From: Actinophytocola sp050699915 | GTDB lineage: Bacteria; Actinomycetota; Actinomycetes; Mycobacteriales; Pseudonocardiaceae | DNA length: 9,311 nt | NCBI RefSeq assembly: GCF_050699915.1 | Contig: NZ_JBOHGA010000232.1 | Location: 1 to 9,311, forward strand | Direction: 5' to 3' | Shown: piece after piece, positions 1 to 7,361 of the stretch | How the letters are laid out: each line of letters begins with the position of its first letter | How positions within the stretch are numbered: the stretch's first letter is position 1 | Translations under genes and position numbers: made by a program | The notes under the pieces: generated by a model | Database searches by the model: none | What the model was told of the DNA's origin: nothing | What the model saw: the letters and a program-made list of their open reading frames with translations, nothing else

Positions 1-843
1 CACACCGGCACCCAGTGCGACGCCGAGGGCCGCGAGCGCGTTGGCCACGTTGTGCGGGCCGGCCGGGCGGACCTCGGCGGCCGGGACCAGCCGCAGGTCG
101 CCGTGCACGAGCCAGCCGTCCGCGACGCCGTACTGGCCCGGGCCGGGCTCGCCGGCGGTGAAGCTCACGCGCTTGGGCACGCCGGCCGCGAGCCGGACGG
201 ACTCGGGGTCGTCGGCGTTGTACACGGCGAGCCCCGCGCCGGTGTAGACCCGGGCCTTCGCCTCGACGTAGGCGGCCATCGTGCCGTGCCACTCGAGGTG
301 GTCCGGGGCGATGTTGAGCACGGCGGCCGCGGCCGCCCGCAGCGACGACTGCCAGTACAGCTGGTAGCTGGACAGCTCGACGGCGAGCACCCGGTGGGCG
401 CGGACCGCGTCGATGACCGGCAGTCCCACGTTGCCGCAGGCCACCGCGTCGAGCCCGGCGGCCCGCAGGATCGCCTCCAGCATGCCGACCGTCGTGGTCT
501 TGCCGTCGGTGCCGGTGACCGCGAGCCAGACCGGCGGCTCGGCCAGGGTCGCGCCGATCCGCCAGGCGAGCTCGACCTCGCCGATCACCTCGACGCCGGC
601 GTGCGCGGCGGCGGCCAGCAGCGGGCTCGTGGGCGGCCAGCCGGGGCTGGTGACGACGAGGTCGGTGCCCGCCGGCGGTTCGGCGAGCCCGGCGACGGTG
701 GCGGCGCCGGGCGGCAGGTCGGTGAGCCGCTCGGCCGCGGCGTCGGTGACCGTGACGTCTGCGTCCATGCCCAGCAGCGCCTCGGCCACCGACCGTCCGG
801 TGACCCCCGCACCGGCGACGAGAACCTTGCGACCGGCGAGCAC
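1..843 (-). CDS. murD: MurD, UDP-N-acetylmuramoyl-L-alanine--D-glutamate ligase (N-terminal 281 residues, runs off the window)
   Basis: Cytoplasmic ATP-dependent ligase that adds D-glutamate to UDP-MurNAc-L-Ala, the second amino-acid step of peptidoglycan precursor synthesis. Translating back from a GTG at 843 gives 281 open codons to base 1. The start has a GGAGG five bases upstream and lies one base after the mraY stop. Visible in order: a glycine-rich nucleotide-type N-terminal fold with GAGVTGRSVA (about 11-20), the ATP P-loop GTDGKTTT (111-118), CGNVGLP (136-142), ELSSYQL (156-162), and then NIAPDHLEWHG and the PHNVANALAA segment of the central domain. This order is characteristic of Mur ligases and of MurD in particular. 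Family members are about 450-480 residues, so roughly 60% is present and the C-terminal glutamate-binding domain is missing only because the window ends. The P-loop has Asp113 where Asn is more usual. The gene is the last of a murE-murF-mraY-murD run and is probably translationally coupled to mraY. Identity is very likely. Confidence 0.94.
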   Translation of the reverse strand, partial: MLAGRKVLVAGAGVTGRSVAEALLGMDADVTVTDAAAERLTDLPPGAATVAGLAEPPAGTDLVVTSPGWPPTSPLLAAAAHAGVEVIGEVELAWRIGATLAEPPVWLAVTGTDGKTTTVGMLEAILRAAGLDAVACGNVGLPVIDAVRAHRVLAVELSSYQLYWQSSLRAAAAAVLNIAPDHLEWHGTMAAYVEAKARVYTGAGLAVYNADDPESVRLAAGVPKRVSFTAGEPGPGQYGVADGWLVHGDLRLVPAAEVRPAGPHNVANALAALGVALGAGV

Positions 844-844
844 G

Positions 845-1933
845 TCAGCCTCCGTAGGCCGTGAGCCACTCGCTGTAGAACAGGCCGAGGCCGAACATCG
901 CGCAGACTCCGGCCAGCAGCCAGAATCTGATGATCACCGTGGTTTCCGCCCACCCGGCGAGCTCGAAGTGATGATGGAACGGCGCCATCCGGAACAGTCG
1001 CCGTCTCGACGTGCGGAACACGGCGATCTGCATGACCACCGACAGCATCTCGACCGCGAACAGGCCGCCGACGATCACCATCAGCAGCTCGGTTCGGGTC
1101 GTGATCGACAGGCCGGCCACGAGGCCGCCGAGCGCGAGCGAGCCGGTGTCCCCCATGAAGATCTTGGCGGGCGCGGCGTTCCACCACAGGAAGCCGATAC
1201 AGGCGCCCATCGCGGCGGCGGCGACCACGGCGAGGTCGAGCGGATCTCGTACGTCGTAGCAGCCGACGGTCGGCTCGGGAGCGCCGCAGTTGTAGCGGAA
1301 CTGCCAGAACGTGATGACCACGTAGGTGCCGAACACCATGGCCGACGCGCCGCCCGCGAGGCCGTCGAGGCCGTCGGTGAAGTTCACCGCGTTCGACCAG
1401 CCGGACACCGCGATGTAGCAGAAGACGACGAACCCGATGACGCCGAACGAGATGATCGTCAGGTCGCGGACGAACGACAGGTTCACCGAGGCCGGGGTGA
1501 ACCCGGACTCGTCGGCGAAGTTCATCGCGAGGATGCCGAACGCGATGGCGACGACCAGCTGGCCGACCATCTTTGCGGTCTTGTTGAGTCCGAGGTTGCG
1601 CTGCTTGCGGATCTTGATGAAGTCGTCGAGGAAGCCGACCAGACCCAGGCCCGAGGTGAGGAACATGACCAGCAGGCCCGAGGCCGTGGGCGCCTCGCCC
1701 TTGGGGTCCGACATCGCGTTGAACAGGTGCGCGACCAGGTAGCCGGCCCACATCGCGACGATGATCGCGACGCCGCCCATCGTCGGCGTGCCGCGCTTGG
1801 ACTTGTGGCCCTCCGGCCCCTCCTCGCGGATCTCCTGACCGAAGCCCTGCTTGGAGAACACCCGGATCAGGTACGGGGTGAACAGGATGGACACCATGAG
1901 CGCGATCGCGGCGGCGATCAGGATGCCGATCAC
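845..1933 (-). CDS. mraY: MraY, phospho-N-acetylmuramoyl-pentapeptide transferase
   Basis: Integral membrane enzyme that transfers phospho-MurNAc-pentapeptide from its UDP carrier to undecaprenyl phosphate, giving lipid I, with Mg2+ as cofactor. The product is 362 residues, the usual family length, with about ten hydrophobic segments. Signature motifs are all present: FLDDFIK (101-107, with the paired aspartates 103-104), NLGLNKTAK (113-121), NFTDGLDGLAGG (184-195), MGDTGSLALGG (260-270, with the catalytic-type Asp262) and the FHHHFE histidine triad (320-322). The region NCGAPEPTVGCYDVRDPLD (about 215-233) is an extramembrane loop of the kind seen in actinobacterial MraY. The start is a GTG whose first bases overlap the murF TGA stop (GTGA, four-base overlap), and a GGGAG lies seven bases upstream. 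It sits between murF and murD, as in most dcw clusters. No missing residues are seen. Confidence 0.97.
   Translation of the reverse strand: MIGILIAAAIALMVSILFTPYLIRVFSKQGFGQEIREEGPEGHKSKRGTPTMGGVAIIVAMWAGYLVAHLFNAMSDPKGEAPTASGLLVMFLTSGLGLVGFLDDFIKIRKQRNLGLNKTAKMVGQLVVAIAFGILAMNFADESGFTPASVNLSFVRDLTIISFGVIGFVVFCYIAVSGWSNAVNFTDGLDGLAGGASAMVFGTYVVITFWQFRYNCGAPEPTVGCYDVRDPLDLAVVAAAAMGACIGFLWWNAAPAKIFMGDTGSLALGGLVAGLSITTRTELLMVIVGGLFAVEMLSVVMQIAVFRTSRRRLFRMAPFHHHFELAGWAETTVIIRFWLLAGVCAMFGLGLFYSEWLTAYGG
849..853 (-). promoter_or_regulatory. Shine-Dalgarno sequence of murD (GGAGG)
   Basis: On the minus strand GGAGG ends five bases before the GTG at 843-841. It lies within the last codons of mraY (Tyr-Gly-Gly-stop). 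It decides the murD start and lets ribosomes finishing mraY re-initiate across the one-base gap. Confidence 0.8.
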
Positions 1934-3396
1934 GCGCCGGCTCCCAGGAGCGCGTCGGCGACCCGCCAGAGGGCGGCCACCTTGGAGGCCTTCACCAGGA
2001 CCACGTCACCCGGCCGCAGCTCCGCGCTCAGCAACGCGATCGCGGCTTCGACATCCGGCACCAGGACCGGCTCCTCTCCGTTGAACCCCTCGAGGCGGGC
2101 GCCGTGCTGAATGCCGACCGCCTGCTCGTCCACGGCCACCAGCCGGTCGATGGACAGGCGCATCGCCAGCCGGCCGATCTGCTCGTGCGCCGCCGCGCCG
2201 TCGTCGCCCAGCTCCCCCATCACCCCGAGCACGGCCCAGGTGCGCCGCTGCCCGCCGTCGGACATCCGCGCGAGCGTGCGCAGCGCGGCGCCGACCGACT
2301 CGGGGTTGGCGTTGTAGGAGTCGTTCACGACGGTCACGTCGTCGGCGCGGGTGGTGACCTCCATCCGGCGGGCCGACAGCCTTCGCGCCTGACGCAGCCG
2401 CTGCGCCACGTCGTCGAGGGAGGCACCGAGCTCGAGCCCGACGGCCGCGGCGGCCAGCGCGTTGCCGACGTGGTGGCCGCCGTACAGGTCGAGCGTCACC
2501 CGCGTGCTGCCCTGCGGCGCGACGAGGGTGAACGTGGCGCGCGCGTGCTCGTCGAGCTCGACGTCCGTCGCGCGGACGTCGGCGTCCGGGCTCTCGCCGA
2601 AGAGGACCACGCGTGCCTTCGTTCGTTCGGCCATCGCCCGGACGAGCGGGTCGTCGGCGTTGAGGACCGCGACCCCGCCATGGTCCTTGCCGGGCAGCGC
2701 CTCGGCCAGCTCGCCCTTGGTCTGCGCGATGCCCTCCTGCGAGCCGAACTCGCCGAGGTGCGCGGTGCCGACGTTGAGCACGACACCGATGCGCGGCGGG
2801 GCGGTCTCGCAGAGCGCCCGGATGTGGCCGGGACCGCGGGCGGAAAGCTCGAGCACGAGGTGGCGGGTGTCCTCGTCGGCGCGCAGCACCGTCCACGGGT
2901 GGCCGAGCTCGTTGTTGAACGAGCCGGGCGGGGCGACAGTCGGGCCCATCGGCTCCAGCACCTGGGCGATCAGGTCCTTCGTGGAGGTCTTGCCGGACGA
3001 TCCGGTGACACCGACGACCGTGAGCCCGCGCGGCGCGAGCCGGTCGACGACCTCGCGGGCGAGTCGGGCCAGCCCGGCGAGCACCGCCGCGCCGGAGCCG
3101 TCGGTGTCGCCGGTGAGCGCGACCGAGCGGGTGTGCGCGTCGGTCACCGGCGGCATGACCACGGCGGGTGCGGCGACCGGGCGGGCGGCGAGTACCCCGA
3201 CGGCGCCCTGCTCGACGGCCCGCTCCGCGAACTCGTGGCCGTCCACGCGGTCGCCGGGCAGCGCGACGAACAGGCCGCCCGGGCCGACGCGGCGCGAGTC
3301 GAACTCCACGCTCCCGGTGACGAGCGTGGTCTGGTCGGCGTTGTGCAGGCGGCCGCCGGTGGCCTCGGCGATCTCGGCGAGGGTCAGGGGGATCAT
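1930..3396 (-). CDS. murF: MurF, UDP-MurNAc-tripeptide--D-alanyl-D-alanine ligase
   Basis: Cytoplasmic ATP-dependent ligase that adds the D-Ala-D-Ala dipeptide to UDP-MurNAc-L-Ala-D-Glu-meso-DAP, completing the pentapeptide precursor. The product is 488 residues, within the normal range. The N-terminal UMP/MurNAc-binding domain holds EFDSRRVGPGGLFVALPGD (about 31-49). The central ATPase has the P-loop GSSGKTSTK (132-140), PGSFNNELGHP (157-167, a MurF hallmark) and NVGTAHLGEFG (208-218). The adenine-contacting NDSYNANP is at 358-365, and VLGVMGELGDDG (389-400) belongs to the C-terminal domain. The C-terminal substrate motif reads VLVKASKVAALW rather than the better-known KGSR form. The ATG start overlaps the murE stop (ATGA) and has a G-rich AAGGGGG four bases upstream. 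The stop overlaps mraY. The PGSFNNELG and NDSYNANP motifs separate it clearly from MurE and MurD. Confidence 0.97.
   Translation of the reverse strand: MIPLTLAEIAEATGGRLHNADQTTLVTGSVEFDSRRVGPGGLFVALPGDRVDGHEFAERAVEQGAVGVLAARPVAAPAVVMPPVTDAHTRSVALTGDTDGSGAAVLAGLARLAREVVDRLAPRGLTVVGVTGSSGKTSTKDLIAQVLEPMGPTVAPPGSFNNELGHPWTVLRADEDTRHLVLELSARGPGHIRALCETAPPRIGVVLNVGTAHLGEFGSQEGIAQTKGELAEALPGKDHGGVAVLNADDPLVRAMAERTKARVVLFGESPDADVRATDVELDEHARATFTLVAPQGSTRVTLDLYGGHHVGNALAAAAVGLELGASLDDVAQRLRQARRLSARRMEVTTRADDVTVVNDSYNANPESVGAALRTLARMSDGGQRRTWAVLGVMGELGDDGAAAHEQIGRLAMRLSIDRLVAVDEQAVGIQHGARLEGFNGEEPVLVPDVEAAIALLSAELRPGDVVLVKASKVAALWRVADALLGAGA
1941..1945 (-). promoter_or_regulatory. Shine-Dalgarno sequence of mraY (GGGAG)
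   Basis: On the minus strand GGGAG precedes the mraY GTG (1933-1931) by seven bases. It is embedded in the last codons of murF (Leu-Leu-Gly-Ala-Gly-Ala-stop). It supports the GTG start and translational coupling through the GTGA overlap. Confidence 0.65.
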
Positions 3397-5000
3397 CGGG
3401 CCCCCTTCTCGAGCCGGGCCCAGATCGCGGCGCGCAGTTCGTCGTGGTCGGAGAACGGGTGCACGACGCCGTCGATCTCCTGGCCGGTCTCGTGGCCCTT
3501 GCCGGCGATGACGACGACGTCGCCCGGCTCGGCCCGGTCCACGGCGGTGCCGATCGCCGCGCGGCGGTCGCCGACCTCGACGACCTCGCCGCGCTCGCTC
3601 TCCGGCACTTCCAGCGCGCCCTCGCGGGTGGCCGCCCGGATCGCCGCCGGGTCCTCCGAGCGCGGGTTGTCGTCGGTGACGATCAGCAGGTCGCTGCGCC
3701 GGGCGGCGGCCTCACCCATGAGCGGGCGCTTGGCCTGGTCGCGGTCGCCGCCGCAGCCGAGCACGACGATCAGCCGGCCGTCGGTGCGCCCGCGCATGGC
3801 GTCCAGCGCGAGCGCGACCGCGGCCGGCTTGTGCGCGTAGTCCACGACCGCGGTGAACTCCTGGCCGAGCGCGACCCGCTCCATCCGGCCCGGGACCTCC
3901 ACGGTGGCGAGCCCGGCGGCGATGTCGGCCGGCGCCACCCCGGCGCTGTGCAGGCAGGCGGCGGCGAGCAGCGCGTTGGCGACGTTGAAGGTGCCCGGGA
4001 TCGGCAGGGTGACCGCGAGCCGCAGCCCGTCCGGCCCGTGCACGGTGAACGACTGCTCGCCCGCCCGCGAGGTGCGCACGCCGGTGGCGGTCCAGTCCGC
4101 CTCCCCGTCCGCGACGTCGAGGCTCGCCACGGAGACCGTGTGCGGGGTGACCAGCCGCTTGCCCCACTCGCCGTCCACGCAGACGACCTCGGTCGTGGAG
4201 CGGCCGTCGAACAGCAGGGCCTTCGACTGGAAGTAGTCCTCCATGTCCGGGTGGAAGTCGAGGTGGTCCTGCGAGAGGTTGGTGAAGGCGCCGACGGCGA
4301 ACCGGGTGCCGTTGGCCCGCCCCAGCGCGAGCGCGTGGCTGGAGACCTCCATCGGCACGTGCGTGACGCCGCGCTCGACCATCACCGCGAACAGCGCCTG
4401 CAGGTCCGGCGCCTCGGGCGTGGTGAACGCGCTCGCCAGCCGCTCGCCGGCGATCCGGGTCTCGACGGTGCCGACCAGGCCGGTGCGGTGGCCGGCGGCC
4501 TTCAGCCCGGCCTCGATCATGTACGTCGTGGTCGTCTTGCCGGAGGTGCCGGTGACGCCGAGGACGGCCAGCCGCAGCGACGGCTCGCCGTAGATCCACG
4601 CGGCGACCGAGCCGAGCACGCCGCGCGGGTCGTCGTGCACGAGGACCGGGATGCCCGAGTCGCGGATCGCCGGGCGGGCGGCGCCGGCCTCGTCGGTGAG
4701 CACCGCGATCGCGCCCGCGGTGATGGCCGCGTCGGCGAAGTCCGCGCCGTGCACGCGCGCACCGGGCAGCGCGGCGAACAGGTCACCGGGAAGCACATGC
4801 TGTGCACGCAGCGTAGCGCCGGTGGCCGCGAGGTCCTGGACGTTCTCGGGCGCGGCGACGAGACGCGCGTCCGCCCGCGCCACCAACGTGGTGAGCGGTA
4901 CGGGTGCGATCCTGGTGGGGCGAGGCGGTGCCGTGACGGCCTTGCCAACGAGCTTGGCGGGCACGTCGCGGAAGATTACCTGCGCACGGAGGGCGATCAT
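3393..5000 (-). CDS. murE: MurE, UDP-MurNAc-L-alanyl-D-glutamate--2,6-diaminopimelate ligase
   Basis: Cytoplasmic ATP-dependent ligase that adds the third stem residue of peptidoglycan. The motif DDNPRSED (443-450, DNPR at 444-447) is the known signature for meso-diaminopimelate rather than L-lysine, so the wall should be the DAP type. Other motifs are PGDLFAALPG (71-80, N-terminal domain), P-loop GTSGKTTTT (151-159), TTPEAPDLQ (193-201), EVSSHAL (218-224), NLSQDHLDFH (241-250), YFQSKALLF (256-264, with Lys260 as the expected carbamylated lysine), VDYAHKP (386-392), GCGGDRD (415-421) and GKGHE (500-504). The product has 535 residues, the length I recall for the mycobacterial enzyme. The ATG at 5000 has GAGGG five bases upstream. 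An in-frame GTG at 4964 (codon 13) lacks such a site, so ATG is preferred. The stop overlaps the murF start, and the preceding rhomboid gene ends 25 bases upstream. I see no promoter in that gap. Confidence 0.97.
   Translation of the reverse strand: MIALRAQVIFRDVPAKLVGKAVTAPPRPTRIAPVPLTTLVARADARLVAAPENVQDLAATGATLRAQHVLPGDLFAALPGARVHGADFADAAITAGAIAVLTDEAGAARPAIRDSGIPVLVHDDPRGVLGSVAAWIYGEPSLRLAVLGVTGTSGKTTTTYMIEAGLKAAGHRTGLVGTVETRIAGERLASAFTTPEAPDLQALFAVMVERGVTHVPMEVSSHALALGRANGTRFAVGAFTNLSQDHLDFHPDMEDYFQSKALLFDGRSTTEVVCVDGEWGKRLVTPHTVSVASLDVADGEADWTATGVRTSRAGEQSFTVHGPDGLRLAVTLPIPGTFNVANALLAAACLHSAGVAPADIAAGLATVEVPGRMERVALGQEFTAVVDYAHKPAAVALALDAMRGRTDGRLIVVLGCGGDRDQAKRPLMGEAAARRSDLLIVTDDNPRSEDPAAIRAATREGALEVPESERGEVVEVGDRRAAIGTAVDRAEPGDVVVIAGKGHETGQEIDGVVHPFSDHDELRAAIWARLEKGAR
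3401..3407 (-). promoter_or_regulatory. Possible Shine-Dalgarno sequence of murF (AAGGGGG)
   Basis: A G-run on the minus strand ends four bases before the murF ATG, inside the last codons of murE (Glu-Lys-Gly-Ala-Arg). It is a poor match to GGAGG. Coupling through the ATGA overlap may matter more for initiation. Confidence 0.4.
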
Positions 5001-5005
5001 CTACA

Positions 5006-5010
5006 CCCTC
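5006..5010 (-). promoter_or_regulatory. Shine-Dalgarno sequence of murE (GAGGG)
   Basis: On the minus strand GAGGG lies five bases before the ATG at 5000, in the 25-base gap after the rhomboid stop codon. It favours the ATG over the in-frame GTG at 4964. Confidence 0.6.
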
Positions 5011-5025
5011 GACCACGCGGTCGCG

Positions 5026-5754
5026 TTATTCCACGGTAGGCAGGGTCGGCAGCGGGTCTGCGGTGGCGGGCTTGGGCTTCGGGCGGGACTGGCGCAGCAA
5101 GATCGCCGCGAGCATGCCGCCGACGAGGCCGGACAGGTGGCCCTGCCACGAGATGTTGGTGACGCCGAACCCGATCGAGTGCCACATCGGGTAGGCGTAG
5201 GCGAGCCCGATGCCGATGGAGACCACGACGTCCACCGGGCGGCGGTCCACGAAGCCGCGCAGCAGCAGGTAGCCGAAGTAGCCGAACACGACGCCGCTGG
5301 CGCCGATCGACACCGTGTTCGACGGGGAGAACAGCCACACGCCGAGCCCGCCGACGATGATCACGACGACGGTCGTCAGCAGGAACTTCTTGAGGTTCGG
5401 CACGGCCGCGATGAAGCCGAGGCTGAACAGCGCGACCGCGTTGCCGGCCAGGTGCTCGACGTTCCCGTGCAGGAACGGCGAGGTGAGGATGTCGACCAGG
5501 CTGGACCAGTCCCGGGGCCGGATGCCGCCGAGCTGGGCGAGCTCTCGCCCGGTGGCCGCGTTGACCAGCTCGATGACCCACAGCACGGCCAGGAACGCGA
5601 CCATCAGCGACGCGGCGCGGCCCAGCGGGCTGGCGAGCGACCCGTCGTCGTCGGTCGACGGGCGTGCCGGTGGGAACTGGCCGGACGGCTGAATGCTCAT
5701 CATGGTGAGTATGCCCGGGGTAGGCGATCTCCGGCCGTCTCGGCGGCGTGTCAC
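5026..5754 (-). CDS. Rhomboid-family intramembrane serine protease
   Basis: Rhomboids are polytopic membrane proteases that cut within or next to transmembrane helices using a Ser-His dyad. Seen here: a hydrophilic N-terminal tail (1-45), about six hydrophobic segments (roughly 47-67, 94-117, 121-143, 150-168, 172-190, 205-221), and a Pro/Lys-rich C-terminal tail. Active-site features are intact: HGNVEHLAGN (96-105, the His and Asn of the oxyanion region), GASG (151-154, nucleophile Ser153) and SWQGHLSG with catalytic His206. From memory, the pattern GIRP, FLH, HL--N, GGLG-WL, IGASG and SWQGHLSG resembles mycobacterial Rv1337, the rhomboid gene next to murI; this is recollection, not an alignment. 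The GTG start overlaps the stop of the SWIM gene (GTGA), but has no nearby Shine-Dalgarno; ATGs at 5703 and 5700 (codons 18 and 19) are alternatives. It ends 25 bases before murE. The substrate is unknown. Membership of the family is secure. Confidence 0.9.
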   Translation of the reverse strand: MTRRRDGRRSPTPGILTMMSIQPSGQFPPARPSTDDDGSLASPLGRAASLMVAFLAVLWVIELVNAATGRELAQLGGIRPRDWSSLVDILTSPFLHGNVEHLAGNAVALFSLGFIAAVPNLKKFLLTTVVVIIVGGLGVWLFSPSNTVSIGASGVVFGYFGYLLLRGFVDRRPVDVVVSIGIGLAYAYPMWHSIGFGVTNISWQGHLSGLVGGMLAAILLRQSRPKPKPATADPLPTLPTVE

Positions 5755-7361
5755 AGGCCGCGCCGCGTCAGCTCCGTGAGCAGGGCGGGGCGGCGGTGGT
5801 GGCGCTCCCGGATCCGCACCACCAGGGCCTCGAAGGCGGCCAACTCGCCGCAGCGCGCCGACAGGTCCCGCACCTGTTCCAGCAGCACCGCCGCCGCGCG
5901 GTAGGCGTCGCGGCCGGTGCGCTCGAGGCAGCGGGCGAGCGCGTCGCGGTAGCCGGGCAGCACCTCGGCCGGGTGGGCCTCGCCGTGGGCGCGGGCCACC
6001 TCCAGCCAGGCCCGTTCGCCGCAGCCGTACTTCTCCGCCGCCAGCCAGGCCTCCCCCGGCTCGCCGTCGTCCAGCAGCGCGCCCGCGAGCTCGTCGGCAC
6101 CGCCGTCCTCGGCCGCCGCGCGCAGCAGGTCGAGCGCGGCCTCGCGGTCGGCCGGCCAGGTGCCCGCCAGCGACGCGGTACCGCGCAGGTTCGCGTACGA
6201 CAGCCGGGTGGGCGCCGAGCGCAGGGCCTGCTCCCGCAGCGCCACCGCGTCGGCGGTCCGGTCACCGTCCATGTAGGACTGGACGAGCACGTCCGCCAGC
6301 CGCGGGTCGCCGGTCTCCTCGACGCCGCGCTCGGCCCAGCGGATGGCGCCGGCCGGTTGCCCCGCCTCGTGGAGCAACGTCACGATGTCCAGGAACGCCT
6401 TGGGGTTCGGCACGTTCTCGGCCAGGATGTCGACCCGCGCATCCAGGTCACCGTCCACGATGGCCAGCTGCTCGCGCATTGACCGCAGCAGCACGACCTG
6501 GTCCTCGGCCGGCGCCGCGCACGCCGAGCGCAGCAGCGACCGGTATGCCGACAGCCCGGCCTCCCCCAGCGAGTCGGCGAAGTCGGCAAGCTCGACCGCC
6601 GGCCAGCCCGGGCCATCCAGCCGCTGGCGGAACAGCCACTCCGCCAGCCGCGCCGGGTTGGGCCGGGCGGCGGCACACGCCCGTGCGTACAGCCACAGCG
6701 CGCGGCGGTACAGGCCCGTCACCGCGCCGGCCGAGTCGTCCACAGTGGACATCGCGGCCGTGATGCCCTCGACCGCCGAGCGAGCCAGCGGGCGGGCCTC
6801 GGGCGCGTGTCCGGACGTGATCAGCTCGTCGACGGTGTCCAGCACCTCACGGGCCCGCCGGGCGTAGCCGCGGGTGGCCTGGTCGTCGAGGTAGCCGCGC
6901 ACGCGCAGCGCCTCGTCAAGCTGCCGGCGCAGCACCGCCACCTGCGGCGCCCCCGTCGAGCCCGCCCGCAGCGAGAGCCGCTGGTACAGCGCCGGGTCCC
7001 GGCCGGCCTGCTCGAGCACCAGCTCCACCAGCTCGCGGTGCTCCAAGGTGCGCAGGTACGCGGCGAGGTCGACCTCGGGGGCGGCTGGTCCCGGCCCCTC
7101 GGCGAGCAGCACCAGCCCCACGGCCACGCAGTGCTTGCAGAAGTTGCCGTCCGCACCGAACGGGCAGCTGCACTCCCCCACCAGCCGTTCGCCGTCGCGG
7201 CCGAGCCACACCTCGTAGCTGTCCAGCCCGCGGACGGTCGCCCGCACGCCGAGCGCGGTCGGCGCCACGTCGGCGACCGCCGCCACGTAGTCACGACCGC
7301 GCTGGAAGGACTGTCCGCCGGCGGCCTCGTGGAGGTCGTCCTCGGTGAACCAGGCTGTCAT
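5751..7361 (-). CDS. SWIM zinc-finger protein with long alpha-helical C-terminal region, function unknown
   Basis: A 536-residue predicted soluble protein. The N-terminal part (about 1-85) ends in GECSCPFGADGNFCKHC, which gives Cys64-x-Cys66-x8-Cys75-x-His77, the CxCxnCxH pattern of the SWIM zinc finger (a domain associated with DNA or protein binding). The preceding stretch, F-E-DDL-HEAAGGQSFQRGRDYV, is the usual lead-in of such proteins. The rest (about 95-536) is rich in Ala, Leu, Arg and Glu with amphipathic, repeat-like helices, suggestive of a TPR-type or HEAT-type solenoid. No helicase, nuclease or transmembrane motif is seen. Many other SWIM proteins sit beside SNF2-type helicases, and none is present here. 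The ATG at 7361 fits the family's start but has no clear Shine-Dalgarno. The gene begins 30 bases after ftsI and overlaps the rhomboid start (GTGA), so the two are probably co-translated. Zinc-finger identity is good; the role is unknown. Confidence 0.85.
   Translation of the reverse strand: MTAWFTEDDLHEAAGGQSFQRGRDYVAAVADVAPTALGVRATVRGLDSYEVWLGRDGERLVGECSCPFGADGNFCKHCVAVGLVLLAEGPGPAAPEVDLAAYLRTLEHRELVELVLEQAGRDPALYQRLSLRAGSTGAPQVAVLRRQLDEALRVRGYLDDQATRGYARRAREVLDTVDELITSGHAPEARPLARSAVEGITAAMSTVDDSAGAVTGLYRRALWLYARACAAARPNPARLAEWLFRQRLDGPGWPAVELADFADSLGEAGLSAYRSLLRSACAAPAEDQVVLLRSMREQLAIVDGDLDARVDILAENVPNPKAFLDIVTLLHEAGQPAGAIRWAERGVEETGDPRLADVLVQSYMDGDRTADAVALREQALRSAPTRLSYANLRGTASLAGTWPADREAALDLLRAAAEDGGADELAGALLDDGEPGEAWLAAEKYGCGERAWLEVARAHGEAHPAEVLPGYRDALARCLERTGRDAYRAAAVLLEQVRDLSARCGELAAFEALVVRIRERHHRRPALLTELTRRGL

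Noticed and set aside
585..1751. Minus-strand frame of 388 codons spanning mraY and murD
   Set aside because: It is out of frame with both. MraY and MurD motifs occur in other frames, and this product is Arg-rich nonsense.
413..2110. Long plus-strand open frame of 565 codons
   Set aside because: It lies opposite the well-supported murD, mraY and murF. Its product is low-complexity, rich in Arg, Ala, Gly and His, with no domain, as expected of antisense frames in GC-rich DNA.
5015..5026. Short palindrome ACGCG-2-CGCGT before murE, considered as an operator
   Set aside because: Five-base arms of G and C are common at this base composition. It is a single copy and overlaps the rhomboid stop codon. 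No promoter elements flank it convincingly.
2104..5039. Two further long plus-strand frames (2104-3840 and 3444-5039)
   Set aside because: They are antisense to murF and murE, which carry complete catalytic motifs. The frames have no recognisable motifs and are shadows of high GC at third positions.
5001..5060. GGAAT-like -35 element before murE (extracytoplasmic sigma type)
   Set aside because: A GGAAT occurs on the minus strand at the end of the rhomboid gene, but I find no matching -10 (GTT) at the needed spacing.
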